Shown in pieces: positions 24,002-32,915 of a stretch of 64,000 bases of DNA. Numbering within the stretch: the first letter of the stretch is position 1; the number at the start of each line of letters is the position of its first letter. The DNA comes from Bacillota bacterium (GTDB lineage: Bacteria; Bacillota; Sulfobacillia; JAJZYS01; JAJZLH01). The stretch is from positions 39,374 to 103,373 of the forward strand of contig JAJZLY010000009.1 in the NCBI GenBank assembly GCA_021850485.1. Direction: 5' to 3'. The notes below the pieces were generated by a model, which made no database searches, was not told the DNA's origin, and saw only the letters and a program-made list of their open reading frames with translations. The translations under genes were made by a program, and so were the position numbers.

Positions 24002-25603
24002 ATGGATAGCCTAGCGTGGATCTGGCTCGCAAGCGTGGGCCTAGGGCTGTTCGGGCGGCGTCCGGCGCAGCAGGGAACGGTCGATCAGGCGTGGCAGGAC
24101 GTCCTGGACGCCATCAAGCCGCCCTATGATCTGCAGACCACACTGTTCGCAGCTCTCACCGGGCTGGGCAAGCTGGTGGAGGCGTCTGGCTACTACGCCT
24201 ACGCTGCTGACGATGCCTCAGGGCCGCTGCTCCTGAAGGCGACCAGAACGGCCACCGGCACGCCGACGATTGGCCCCAACTACGCCGGTTTGGTGGGCGG
24301 GGGTCCGATCCGCCAGGCGCCGCTTGACCTGGAGATTCCCAAGGATCCGATGCAATTGGTGGTTGATGGCACCAAGGTCGAGCCGTATGTGAGCTTGAGT
24401 TGCGGCGAGGCCGTCATGCTCAGAATTGCGGTCCCGGCCCGCTATCGTCTGGACGACGCGGATCGGCGGCAGCTGCTGGCTTATGCCTATCGGCTGCGGC
24501 CCCTGCTGGCGGTTGTGCTGTATGCCGATCGATTGGAACGGCGGGCAGACGAGAGCCGCCTGGAGGCGACCACCCAGCAGCGAGCCTTGGAACTGGTGCT
24601 CCAGGTTGACGAGGTGCTGCGGCTGGTCTGCCGTTTGGGCGGTGAGGCCCTGAGTGCTGAGAGCGGCTATTTCGCAAGGTGGCAAGACTCTGGCGCAGAG
24701 TTGGAGATGTTGTGGCAGGGCGAGGACTCCTCTCTGGTCGATGCCCTCGATCCGCGCCAACTGACGGCTGCTTTGCCGACGGCCCAGGCGGCGGTGTGGA
24801 GTGCGCCCAGATTGCCTGCGCCGGTGCTCCGCCTTGGCTACAAAGGCTTCGTGGTGGTGCCGGTGGCGGCCGGCCGGGAGCGGGGGGCGGTGGTGTATGG
24901 CTCCAAGAACGGTTTGGTCGCCAGCGACCATCTGCGCAGCGTCCTGACCGTGCTGGGCCAGAGCCTGGCGTCAACGTTCCAGGGACGGGCATTGTCTGCT
25001 GCCACCACCGCCAGTTACATCGAGGCCCTCTACGCCATTGTCGACATGCTGGATGCAGCCGATTCGTTTAACCAAGGTCATTCCCGCAAGGTGTCGGACA
25101 TCGCGGTAAGCTTAGGGCGCGGACTGGGAATGACCACCCAGGAGTTGGGCCAGATCGAGATGGCTGGCCGCCTGCACGACCTGGGTATGGTCGCGGTCAG
25201 CCTCGACCTGCCGATGACCAAGGGAACACTGTCCGAGACCAGTCGGGCTCTGATCCAGCGGCACCCGGAGGTGGGGTACGACCTCTTGGCGAGCTTGCCG
25301 CCGGGGGTGGCATCCGGCACGGTGCGCGACGCGGTCCGCTATCACCACGAGCGGTGGGACGGTCTTGGCTATCCAGAGGGCTTGGCCGGCGAGGACATCC
25401 CGCTTGCAGGCCGGCTGATGGCTACGGCCGAGAACTATGTGGCCCGCACCTCGGCCAGAAGCTACCGTCCCGGCCTGCCGCCGGAGCGGGCGCTCTACGA
25501 GGTCGGTAAGCTGCGGGCAACCCAACTTGACCCGGCCATGGTCGATCTGCTGGAGCGGATCTTAGCCGACCAGGGAATCTTGCCTCGAGAACCGGAAGTC
25601 TAG
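24002..25603 (+). CDS. GAF-like/degenerate HD-GYP protein, possible c-di-GMP receptor of the Pel-like system
   Basis: A 533-residue protein. A short N-terminal hydrophobic segment is followed by two regions with GAF-like character (about residues 40-180 and 190-330), then an HD-GYP domain. The HD-GYP core keeps His360, His392-Asp393, His421, His448-His449 and the GYP motif. However, the usual first ligand Glu is Asp351, the HDxxK lysine is Met396, and the late Asp is Glu477. Reduced or no phosphodiesterase activity is therefore likely, while c-di-GMP binding could persist. In known Pel systems PelD (GAF plus degenerate GGDEF) is the c-di-GMP receptor; this may be its functional analogue. ATG at 24002 has GGAGGT upstream. 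Confidence 0.75.
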   Translation: MDSLAWIWLASVGLGLFGRRPAQQGTVDQAWQDVLDAIKPPYDLQTTLFAALTGLGKLVEASGYYAYAADDASGPLLLKATRTATGTPTIGPNYAGLVGGGPIRQAPLDLEIPKDPMQLVVDGTKVEPYVSLSCGEAVMLRIAVPARYRLDDADRRQLLAYAYRLRPLLAVVLYADRLERRADESRLEATTQQRALELVLQVDEVLRLVCRLGGEALSAESGYFARWQDSGAELEMLWQGEDSSLVDALDPRQLTAALPTAQAAVWSAPRLPAPVLRLGYKGFVVVPVAAGRERGAVVYGSKNGLVASDHLRSVLTVLGQSLASTFQGRALSAATTASYIEALYAIVDMLDAADSFNQGHSRKVSDIAVSLGRGLGMTTQELGQIEMAGRLHDLGMVAVSLDLPMTKGTLSETSRALIQRHPEVGYDLLASLPPGVASGTVRDAVRYHHERWDGLGYPEGLAGEDIPLAGRLMATAENYVARTSARSYRPGLPPERALYEVGKLRATQLDPAMVDLLERILADQGILPREPEV

Positions 25604-25627
25604 ATTCACTTCGGGGGGAGGATCGAG

Positions 25628-26434
25628 GTGCCCAGTCTGAAACCGCCTCGAATCAGGGTCCGCAGTTATACCGTCTATTACGGGTATGGCCCCCTGCAAG
25701 GGATCGATCAATACGAGCTCGCCATCTTGGAACCAGCCGGCTGGCGGGCAGCGGACATCGCCCATTTGAAGGCAAGAGGCGTCAAGGTTTTGGCCTATGT
25801 CGGCGCCATGGAAGCCGCGCCGCACGTGGTGGAAAAGGTGCGTCTGCAGAACCGTGACTTGCTCAGAGTTGAAGGCAAGGCCTGGCTTCGTGAAGAGTTT
25901 GGAACTTATGTCGTGGATCCGCGCTCAACGCTTTGGAAGCGCCATCTGCTGGAGCAGTTGACAGAGCTGTCCCGTGCCGGATGGGACGGAGTTTTCCTGG
26001 ACAGCCTAGGCGACGTCGAAGACCCGGTGGTGGCGCCAGATACGGGTTGGCTGCTCTCTGCCACCGCTGAATTGGTCCGGCTGGCACGCAGTGTGTTCCC
26101 AGATAAGTTAGTGGTGATGAACAACGGCCTATGGCTGCTGTTGCCGCTCGTGGCCAACTATCTGGACGGAGTCTGCTGGGAAGGAACCTTGTCCGAAGAC
26201 GAGCTGAAGGCGCCGTGGGCCCAACTGACATTGGATACCTTGTTGCAGTACGCCAATACCCAGGGTCTGATGCCGATGCTCCTGTCCTTGGTCGAACCGG
26301 GGGCGACGTCTGATCGACAACTCGACTACTTGCGCCAGTTGGCCCGCAAGTTCGGGTTTTTGCACTATGCCGCTCCCTGCGACTATGCCCAGGGCATTCG
26401 CACCGTGGACGGGGACATTGTTCGCGGCCGCTGA
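25628..26434 (+). CDS. GH114-like glycoside hydrolase (PelA hydrolase-domain homologue)
   Basis: A 268-residue protein of the (beta/alpha)8 fold seen in GH114/TM1410 proteins and in the hydrolase domain of PelA, which cleaves alpha-1,4-galactosaminan. Visible family strands are YTVYYGYG, YELAILEPAGW, VLAYVGAMEA, then YVVDPRSTLWK and WDGVFLDSLGDVE (likely active-site Asp), and VNYLDGVCWEG-like VANYLDGVCWEG. No signal peptide is visible, so it may stay in the cytosol or be misannotated at the start; GTG at 25628 has GGGGGGAGG upstream. The deacetylase partner domain is a separate gene at 28393. Two bases separate it from the next gene. Confidence 0.75.
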   Translation: MPSLKPPRIRVRSYTVYYGYGPLQGIDQYELAILEPAGWRAADIAHLKARGVKVLAYVGAMEAAPHVVEKVRLQNRDLLRVEGKAWLREEFGTYVVDPRSTLWKRHLLEQLTELSRAGWDGVFLDSLGDVEDPVVAPDTGWLLSATAELVRLARSVFPDKLVVMNNGLWLLLPLVANYLDGVCWEGTLSEDELKAPWAQLTLDTLLQYANTQGLMPMLLSLVEPGATSDRQLDYLRQLARKFGFLHYAAPCDYAQGIRTVDGDIVRGR

Positions 26435-26435
26435 T

Positions 26436-27248
26436 GTGGCCGACGCCCAAGCGCGCACCGGGCGGCCGACCACGGTTGCCCTGGTACCGGTATACAACGA
26501 GCAGGCGACGGTGGTGGCCGTCTTGGGCGGTGTAGCCAATTGGGTCGATCGGATCATCGCCGTCGACGATGGGTCGAGCGATGGATCGGCGACGAGCCTT
26601 GACCACTGGGCGAGTGGAGGGCCGGGGCGGACGGTACTGCACCACCCGCGCAATCGCGGCATGTCCCAGGCGTTGCTCAGCGGCTTTTCATATCTGGTGC
26701 TGGCGCTGCGCGATGGCTACCTGAAGCCTGATGATCTCCTGATCATGATTGATGCCGATGGCCAGCACCTGCCCGAGGAGATTCCGCGACTGGTGAAACG
26801 GCTGACAGACCATGATTTGGACGTCGTGCTGGGGCGGCGCGGCCTGAGCGGTTATCCGTTTGGCAAGCGTTTTGGCAACCGTGCCCTATCTTGGTGGGCG
26901 TCGTTGCTTGGTGGCCAGCCGTACGAGGATGCCGAGAGCGGTTTTCGGGTGATGCGGCTGGAGATAGTCCGTCGCCTATTGCCTTACTTCACGGCGCTGG
27001 CCTACGGCTGTGCGCAAGAGTTGGCGGTTCTGACCGCTCGCCAGGGGGCCAGGGTCGACAACACGGAGCCGGTGACCATCCGCTACTACCGCAAAGGGGT
27101 GAGACACCGCGATGGCATCACCAACGCGGTGATGGCGGTGGTGGCCTTTGCTCGCTCCTTTACCCGGCCCCGCCTAGATGCAGTGGCCAGGGCCAACGCT
27201 GCGCTGCGCGATGTCCGTGTCGTCGGAGGCTGGGCAAGCGGACGATGA
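26436..27248 (+). CDS. Family 2 glycosyltransferase
   Basis: A 270-residue GT-A fold enzyme without membrane segments. The nucleotide-sugar site is plain: VALVPVYNEQATVVAVL, IIAVDDGSSDGSA, and the metal-binding IDADGQHLPEEIPRLV. YEDAESGFRVMRLE is the usual acceptor-side motif of DPM1/DPG synthase-like enzymes. Start GTG at 26436 overlaps the preceding stop region (TGATGTG); the open frame upstream to 26367 lies within the GH114 gene and adds nothing recognisable. It overlaps the ATP-grasp gene by four bases. It probably transfers a sugar to lipid carrier or polymer, with substrate unknown. Confidence 0.85.
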   Translation: MADAQARTGRPTTVALVPVYNEQATVVAVLGGVANWVDRIIAVDDGSSDGSATSLDHWASGGPGRTVLHHPRNRGMSQALLSGFSYLVLALRDGYLKPDDLLIMIDADGQHLPEEIPRLVKRLTDHDLDVVLGRRGLSGYPFGKRFGNRALSWWASLLGGQPYEDAESGFRVMRLEIVRRLLPYFTALAYGCAQELAVLTARQGARVDNTEPVTIRYYRKGVRHRDGITNAVMAVVAFARSFTRPRLDAVARANAALRDVRVVGGWASGR

Positions 27249-28396
27249 AGGTATTAGTCACAGATGGGCAACTGCGCAAGAGTCTGGCGGTCGTGCGTAG
27301 CCTGGGAGCTACTGGCCACGAAGTGTGGGTGGCCGAAGACACACCGATTGCGCTGGCCCGTTTCTCCAAATGGGCAGCCGGCGCCCTGCGCTCGCCAGCT
27401 CTCGGCGACCCACAGCGCTTCTCGAAATGGCTCCAGCGTACGATCATCGAGCAAAAGATCGACCTACTGATGCCGATGGATGACGAGAGCACCGAGGCCG
27501 CCATCATGCTGGGAGGCCGGGCGGCGGCTCGAACACTGCTCCCCGAGAGCGACCAGTTTCAGATCTTTCGGGACAAGGGGCAGACCATGGCTCTGGCGCT
27601 ACAATTGGGTATCGACGTTCCAGGAAGCCGCCTGGTCGACACGGACCAGGACCTAGACCAAGCCGTACAGCAGTGGCCCGATGGTTTCATTCTGCGGCCG
27701 CGCCAAGGCGGCGGCGGTCGCGGCGTCAGCTTGGTCCGCACACGCGCCGAGGCAGCGGGCGTACGCCAGCGCTGGGCAACCTCCGGCGGCGGCATGATCG
27801 CCCAAGAATGGATCCAGGTCGCCACCAAGTGGGACGTGGGGCTACTCTACGGTTACGATGGCGAGCTCTTGGCTAGCTTCGTCCAACAGGAACTGCGCTG
27901 GTTCCCAGAGCCATACGGAGCGAGTACCGTTCAGGTCAGTGCGATTCGCCCAGACTTGGTCGAGATCGCCCGCAAGCTGGTGGAAACTGTTGGCTGGCGT
28001 GGCCCGGTGGAGGTGGAGTTTTTGGCCGAAGCGGAGGGTGGGCGGGTAGTACTGGCCGAGGTCAATCCGCGTTACTGGAACTCCTTGGCTGTCGCGGTCG
28101 CGGCTGGAGTGGACTTTCCCTTGCTGCAGGCGGCCGCGATGAATGGAGCCCCCCCGCTATCGCCACCCGCCTATGATGCCGGCGTTGGCTGCCGCTGGTC
28201 GATGCCCGCAGATGCCCTGCACTGGTGGTCGCACCCCGGACGCTGGTTCGGCCAGCGCAGGCTACCGGGCACCGTCCAGACGCTGACCGATGACATCTGG
28301 TCGGCAGACGATGTCGGTCCGACCGTGGCCTTCCCCCTGATTGCTGCGTCCTTGGCGCTCAGACCCCAGATGTGGCGGATGCTGTTTCGATGGTGA
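27245..28396 (+). CDS. ATP-grasp superfamily ligase
   Basis: A 383-residue protein with an N-terminal Rossmann-like half (MKVLVTDGQLRKSLAVVRSL), the glycine-rich ATP loop ILRPRQGGGGRGVSLV, EWIQVATKWDVG, and the metal-binding end GPVEVEFLAEAEGG followed by VLAEVNPRYWNSL. This is the carbamoyl-phosphate-synthetase-large-chain-like ATP-grasp group found in polysaccharide and natural-product loci, joining a carboxylate to an amine or other nucleophile. The true start is the ATG at 27245, overlapping the glycosyltransferase gene (ATGA). Possibly it decorates the polysaccharide with an amino acid or similar group (inference). Confidence 0.8.
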   Translation: MKVLVTDGQLRKSLAVVRSLGATGHEVWVAEDTPIALARFSKWAAGALRSPALGDPQRFSKWLQRTIIEQKIDLLMPMDDESTEAAIMLGGRAAARTLLPESDQFQIFRDKGQTMALALQLGIDVPGSRLVDTDQDLDQAVQQWPDGFILRPRQGGGGRGVSLVRTRAEAAGVRQRWATSGGGMIAQEWIQVATKWDVGLLYGYDGELLASFVQQELRWFPEPYGASTVQVSAIRPDLVEIARKLVETVGWRGPVEVEFLAEAEGGRVVLAEVNPRYWNSLAVAVAAGVDFPLLQAAAMNGAPPLSPPAYDAGVGCRWSMPADALHWWSHPGRWFGQRRLPGTVQTLTDDIWSADDVGPTVAFPLIAASLALRPQMWRMLFRW

Positions 28397-29271
28397 ACGC
28401 TCATATCTTGAGTGTGGACGTCGAGCGCTGGTCAGATGCCACCTTGCTGGCTGGCCAGGTGCAGCGCGATGTTGGCCAGCCCTTGGTTAGGGCGCAGACC
28501 GAGCGGGTACTCCGCATTCTCGCTCAGGCTTCGGTGCGGGCCACGTTTTTTGTGCTCGGTGAGGTGGCCCGCGACAATCCAGGCTTAGTTCAGGAGATCG
28601 CCGATCACGGCCACGAGATCGGGTGTCATGGCTGGACCCACGATCTGCTGGCCGATCTAGGGCGTGAGCGCCTGGAACACGACCTGAGCCGGGCCAGGAG
28701 GTTGCTGCAAGAGCTCTCGGGGCAGCCTGTCGCCGCCTTCAGGGCACCGACTTGGTCCCTGGACCGGCAGGCCCCCTGGGCTGCAGCGGTGATTCGTCAG
28801 ACGGGATTCACTGTCGACATGAGCATCTTTGATGGCCGGCACGGCCCCTATGGCGAGCCGATCTCGATCGGTCGCCCTTTTCGTCTCGCCACCTCAGGTG
28901 GGGATCTGTGGGAATTTCCCACCTCCGTTCGTTCATGGTCCGGTTTGCGTGTTGGCGGCGGCTTTTACTGGCGAGTGCTGCCGCGGAGATGGGTGGCGGC
29001 TTCGTATGCTGCCAAGGCACATCCGGCGGTAGGTTATCTCCATCCCTGGGAAGTCGGGCGCGTGGATTGGCAGTTTCCAGAGGCCGTACCAGCCGGAGTC
29101 CGCTTTACGATGACGGCGGGTGTCGACGCTTTCGAGGAGAAACTTGGCTGGCTGTTGTCGGTCATCCCCTGGCAGAGGTCCTGCGACGTGGTGGAAAGTG
29201 AGGTGGTCGAGCAGTGGCCGCGGTTGTCGCTCTCGGCCAGCGGGCTCAAAGTGGTCGAAGAGGGTGAGTGA
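28393..29271 (+). CDS. Polysaccharide deacetylase (NodB homology, DUF3473-type)
   Basis: A 292-residue carbohydrate esterase 4-like enzyme. The three NodB motifs are visible: SVDVERW (motif 1), HEIGCHGWTHDLL (motif 2, metal-binding histidines), and FRAPTWSLD (motif 3). The C-terminal YLHPWEVGRVDWQFP is the ending typical of DUF3473 deacetylases associated with exopolysaccharide loci. Lacking a signal peptide, it may act in the cytosol or on a lipid-linked intermediate. Deacetylation is essential for cationic Pel polymer, and PelA normally carries this activity fused to the hydrolase found here at 25628. Start at ATG 28393 overlaps the previous stop; ATG 28372 is possible. Confidence 0.85.
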   Translation: MNAHILSVDVERWSDATLLAGQVQRDVGQPLVRAQTERVLRILAQASVRATFFVLGEVARDNPGLVQEIADHGHEIGCHGWTHDLLADLGRERLEHDLSRARRLLQELSGQPVAAFRAPTWSLDRQAPWAAAVIRQTGFTVDMSIFDGRHGPYGEPISIGRPFRLATSGGDLWEFPTSVRSWSGLRVGGGFYWRVLPRRWVAASYAAKAHPAVGYLHPWEVGRVDWQFPEAVPAGVRFTMTAGVDAFEEKLGWLLSVIPWQRSCDVVESEVVEQWPRLSLSASGLKVVEEGE

Positions 29272-30090
29272 ATGGATCTCTATGGCGTGATTGGTTACCC
29301 GATTGGCCACTCTCTGTCTCCGCAAATTCATCAGCGAGCCTTCCAGCGAGCTGGACGGCCCGCACTATACGTCGGCGTGGCTGTTCGGCCCGAAGCGCTG
29401 GCGGGCGCCTTGGAGCGGATGTGGGATGAGCCCTGGCAGGGCTTCAACGTGACCGTCCCGCACAAGGAGTCGGTGGTCTCCCTGCTGGCGGGGCTCACAG
29501 ACCAAGCCCGCCAGGTGGGCGCGGTCAACGCCGTGGTCCGAGGCGCAGCAGGCTGGTACGGCGCGAATACAGACCTGGCTGGATTTGTGGCCACATTGCC
29601 GGCCCAGCCGCAACGGGCACTGGTGCTCGGCGCTGGCGGTGCCGCCCGGGCCGTTGTCACCGGCTTGCAAAGCCTCGGCACCAGCGTCAGCTGCAGCACG
29701 AGAAATGCTGCCAGGTTGGCCCGGCTGGTCGAACAGACGGGCGTCCGGGCCATCAGCTGGGAGCACCGCCACCGCCTGCTGGGTGACATTGACTTGCTGG
29801 TCAACGCCACCCCCCTTGGGCAGACGCCAGACACTCAGACCATGCCGCTGGATCAGCTCGAGGGCCTGGGTACCGACGCCTGGGTTTATGACTTGGTCTA
29901 CCGCCCGTGCCCGACCCGACTGCTCCAAGAGGCGCAGGCCCTAGGCTGCCGGACCGTGTCCGGTGTGGCCATGTTGGCGGCCCAAGCTGCACTCACCTGG
30001 GAGTTGTGGTTCGGTCAGCATGGACCTGAACGCGAGTTTCTCGCCCACCTGCACGAACTGGTGCAGGAGGAGACCGAGAACACGCCGTGA
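29272..30090 (+). CDS. aroE: Shikimate dehydrogenase
   Basis: A 272-residue NADP-dependent enzyme reducing 3-dehydroshikimate. SLSPQIHQRAF (residues 14-24) binds substrate, Lys65 in FNVTVPHKES is the catalytic lysine at the same number as in E. coli, and VLGAGGAAR marks the cofactor site, followed by NATPLGQTPD. Full length. The start ATG directly abuts the deacetylase stop, with GAGGGTGAGTGA upstream, and the end overlaps the prepilin peptidase by four bases. It is therefore embedded in the polysaccharide/pilus transcript and separated from aroC and aroKB by only two genes. Confidence 0.93.
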   Translation: MDLYGVIGYPIGHSLSPQIHQRAFQRAGRPALYVGVAVRPEALAGALERMWDEPWQGFNVTVPHKESVVSLLAGLTDQARQVGAVNAVVRGAAGWYGANTDLAGFVATLPAQPQRALVLGAGGAARAVVTGLQSLGTSVSCSTRNAARLARLVEQTGVRAISWEHRHRLLGDIDLLVNATPLGQTPDTQTMPLDQLEGLGTDAWVYDLVYRPCPTRLLQEAQALGCRTVSGVAMLAAQAALTWELWFGQHGPEREFLAHLHELVQEETENTP

Positions 30091-30821
30091 GTATTGTTGT
30101 GTTGTTTCTCTGTGGACTGGGCTTGGGTCTCGTGCTGGCGGTCGCCAGCCGGCGATGGCTCGATCCGACGGTCAGTCAGCCGTGGGTCAGACATTGTGCA
30201 GGCTGCCAAAGCCGGCTCCCTGCCTGGGCTTGGCTGGGCATACCCGGGGCCCGATGCCCCCACTGCCAGACTGCGCCCCCGTGGCGGGAGCGCCTGATGT
30301 CGCTCCTAGGGGGCGCCCTGGCGGCAACGGGCGGATGGCTGTTTGCGGACTGGCGGCAGGCGGTGCCTGCGGCGCTTTTTTTGCTGGTGCTGGGACTCGT
30401 CACTTGGACGGACTTAGAAGCCCGCCTGGTGCCGGACCGGATGCTCCTGGTGGCGGCCGCAGGTGCCGTGTTGATCGCCGTGGCGTGGCCACCCGCACCG
30501 TGGCAGTCAGCGCTATTCGGAGCGCTGGTGCTGGGTGGCGTTGCCCTATTACTGGCCATCTTCAGCAAAGGGGGGCTGGGCGGTGGGGACGTCAAACTGG
30601 CGGCAGTAATCGGATTGTTCCTGGGGCCGACCGCCGGGGCCTTTGCCCTGCTCGGCGCCTTCATCGCAGCTGGCTTATGGGCGAGCGCAATGCTGATCAG
30701 CCGAAGGCGGAGGGCTCATGACAGTATGGCTCTCGCTCCCTATTTGGCCGTTGCAGCAGCGGTGGTGCTCAGTCTGCGACTGGTCGGGATGCCGTTTTGG
30801 GGCGGGCCCGGCGCGCCCTAG
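30087..30821 (+). CDS. Prepilin peptidase (A24 family, PilD/TadV-type)
   Basis: A 244-residue membrane aspartic protease that cleaves the leader of class-III/type IV prepilins. It has the N-terminal cytoplasmic zinc site (Cys37, Cys40, Cys57, Cys60 in HCAGC and RCPHC) and both catalytic aspartates, in TWTDLEARLVPDRM and the GxGD motif GGGDVKLAAVIGLFLG. The zinc-bearing domain may also methylate the mature N-terminus. GTG start overlaps aroE. The Flp pilin and Tad machinery follow 5 kb downstream, so this is their likely processing enzyme. Confidence 0.9.
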   Translation: MSIVVLFLCGLGLGLVLAVASRRWLDPTVSQPWVRHCAGCQSRLPAWAWLGIPGARCPHCQTAPPWRERLMSLLGGALAATGGWLFADWRQAVPAALFLLVLGLVTWTDLEARLVPDRMLLVAAAGAVLIAVAWPPAPWQSALFGALVLGGVALLLAIFSKGGLGGGDVKLAAVIGLFLGPTAGAFALLGAFIAAGLWASAMLISRRRRAHDSMALAPYLAVAAAVVLSLRLVGMPFWGGPGAP

Positions 30822-30959
30822 AAGCCCAGGTCCTCGCGACCAACCAGAGTGGTGGCAAGACGCAGCGTCAGGGGGCGCTAGGAGCCGAGGGGCGAAGAGC
30901 AGGTGTAGGTCAGTTTCCTAGTGGGCCCTGAAGGTCGGGAACTGAGTGAGGGGGGGCAT

Positions 30960-32915
30960 ATGATGGCGCTGCCGCTCGTGCTGATGGTGGAGACTGTGAC
31001 TAGCATGATCGCGGTCGGCGCGTTGGTGCTGATCTGGTGGCCGACCTACGCACTGGTGCAGTTTTCGGAAATGGATGGCATCGACAGACTGGCGTCCAAT
31101 GCGACGCGCATGGTCTTGTTCTTGATCGTGATCGGCTACTTGCTTACCGCCATCCAGATCTTGAGCTGGATGTCCCTGGCTGCAGCCTTGATCCTGCTCC
31201 GGCTCGGGGTGCCACGACCTGACGCCAGCACCGAGAGAGGCGATACAAACACGCCAATCAGCCGGCGCCTGATGGTCGAGTTAAACGAGTTAGTGGCCCT
31301 GCCGACTCGCCTCTGGGCGAAGGGGCCTAGGCGGGGCACTGAGGTGGGGCACCAGGGACGAGGGCGATGGTCTTGGTATGGCGTGGCGGCGACTGCCGGC
31401 ACGACGGCGGTGGTTGCGGTAGCGACCTGGATGCGCTTTTGGCAGAATTGGGTGCACGCGGCGCTGCCGTACTCAGACGCCTATGTGCTACTGGCCTGGA
31501 TGAAAGATATTCAACTGGGTCGCCTGTTCCCGGACGGCATCTATCCCAAGGCGTACATGCTGGTAATGGCGGAATGGAGTCAGCTGGGCGGGACAAATCC
31601 GGTTGTACTCGAGAAGTTTTTCGGGCCTGCGGTGGGCGTGGCGATGGTGCTGACGGCTGGGTATACGGCCTATCGGTTCTCCGGTAAGGTGGCGCCTGGC
31701 ATTATCGCCATGCTCTGCTATGGCAGCCTCACGTTTCTGTTTCCCTACACGGTAGACCGCCAGGCAGCCTCCTTAGCTCAAGAGTTCGGCAGCGTCTTCG
31801 CCCTGCCCACGGCCTACTTCGTCTATCAGTCCTGGATCCAGCCAACACAGCGAGGCTGGCGGTGGACGGCGATCTCGCTGTTGGCAGTGGCAGGACTGGT
31901 GCATCCGATACCGCTGCTCAACGCCTCGATCGCGGCGGTGGCCGCAACGCTGGGTGGCTGGATGGCAGCCGGGATCGACCGTCGGCTTCTGGGCTGGTAC
32001 TTGAAATGGATTCCCCTGACCGCGCTGCTGGTGGCCCTGCCAATCGTCTTGCCGCGGGCGCTGGGCATTCCCCTGTACGGCTCGTCGGCGGCTTTTTTGG
32101 TCAGCAACGCGGCTGGACCTGCCCCACCGCTCAACGCGGTCGCCGCCGTGGCTGCAGGCGCCTGTGTCACTCTCTTCTTGCTCCACCTGCTGCGTCGGCG
32201 GGACGGCACCGTGATCACGGTGCCCCTGGTGGTGCTGATCGCCCTGGCCGGCGCCCTGCTCGTCCAGCAGCTGCCCCGCCTAGGACTGAAGTCGGCGCTA
32301 CTCAGCCAGCGCAGCGGCAACTTCGTGGCCTTCACTGAAGCACTCGGACTGGCGATGGCCTGGTGGCTCTTGGAGGAGATAGTCGCCTGGGTCACGTCCA
32401 ACAGACCAGCCGCCTGGATCTCTTTGGTGTTGGCTATCGCCGTTTCGATTGGGGCGTGGAGGACATTCCCGCCGCGCCCGCTGACGCCGTACGCGATGAC
32501 GTCTGACGCCTTCGTTGCTGCCTATGTGGACATCGCGACAAGCCAGCCGGCCAACAGCTGGCTTGCGGTTTCCAACGATCTAGGCTATTCGTTTGCCCTC
32601 GGCCAGGGCTTTCAGATCGACGCGCCGTTGTTCGTCAGTCACGTGCCGCCGACGATTTCCGGGACCTGGCCCCGCTATGCGCCGGGCGGCGGGGCACCGT
32701 CGTATCCGATCGGTCAGCGTGAGATCTTTTTGTTCGTGAATCACCGCTACCACGTGGCTGACTTGGGTACAGCCGGCCTCGCCTATGCGCGAGCCGACCG
32801 TCAAGATACGATTTTGGTAGAGGGCTGGCTCAAGGCCTGGGAGGCGCACCATGCTGCCCCCAAGGTCTTCTTCTCCAGCCCCCAGCTCACGGTCTACGAG
32901 TTGCAGGAGGGCTAG
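30960..32915 (+). CDS. Large polytopic membrane protein, GT-C-like (paralogue 2)
   Basis: A 651-residue membrane protein closely related to the product of 19984-21978: both share WWPTYAL, MVLFLIVxGYLLTA, YSDAYV, EKFFGPAVGVAMVL, FALPTAYFVYQSW, GLVHPIPLLNA, GIPLYGS and SFVAF-like FVAFxEALGLAM. At DNA level 31800-31835 is identical to 20818-20853 (36 bases). The ATG at 30960 is chosen because GAGGGGGGG lies directly upstream; GTG 30921 is less likely. 138 bases separate it from the prepilin peptidase gene, with no feature recognised there. Function is unknown; the duplication suggests two related substrates or a heteromer. Confidence 0.65.
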   Translation: MMALPLVLMVETVTSMIAVGALVLIWWPTYALVQFSEMDGIDRLASNATRMVLFLIVIGYLLTAIQILSWMSLAAALILLRLGVPRPDASTERGDTNTPISRRLMVELNELVALPTRLWAKGPRRGTEVGHQGRGRWSWYGVAATAGTTAVVAVATWMRFWQNWVHAALPYSDAYVLLAWMKDIQLGRLFPDGIYPKAYMLVMAEWSQLGGTNPVVLEKFFGPAVGVAMVLTAGYTAYRFSGKVAPGIIAMLCYGSLTFLFPYTVDRQAASLAQEFGSVFALPTAYFVYQSWIQPTQRGWRWTAISLLAVAGLVHPIPLLNASIAAVAATLGGWMAAGIDRRLLGWYLKWIPLTALLVALPIVLPRALGIPLYGSSAAFLVSNAAGPAPPLNAVAAVAAGACVTLFLLHLLRRRDGTVITVPLVVLIALAGALLVQQLPRLGLKSALLSQRSGNFVAFTEALGLAMAWWLLEEIVAWVTSNRPAAWISLVLAIAVSIGAWRTFPPRPLTPYAMTSDAFVAAYVDIATSQPANSWLAVSNDLGYSFALGQGFQIDAPLFVSHVPPTISGTWPRYAPGGGAPSYPIGQREIFLFVNHRYHVADLGTAGLAYARADRQDTILVEGWLKAWEAHHAAPKVFFSSPQLTVYELQEG

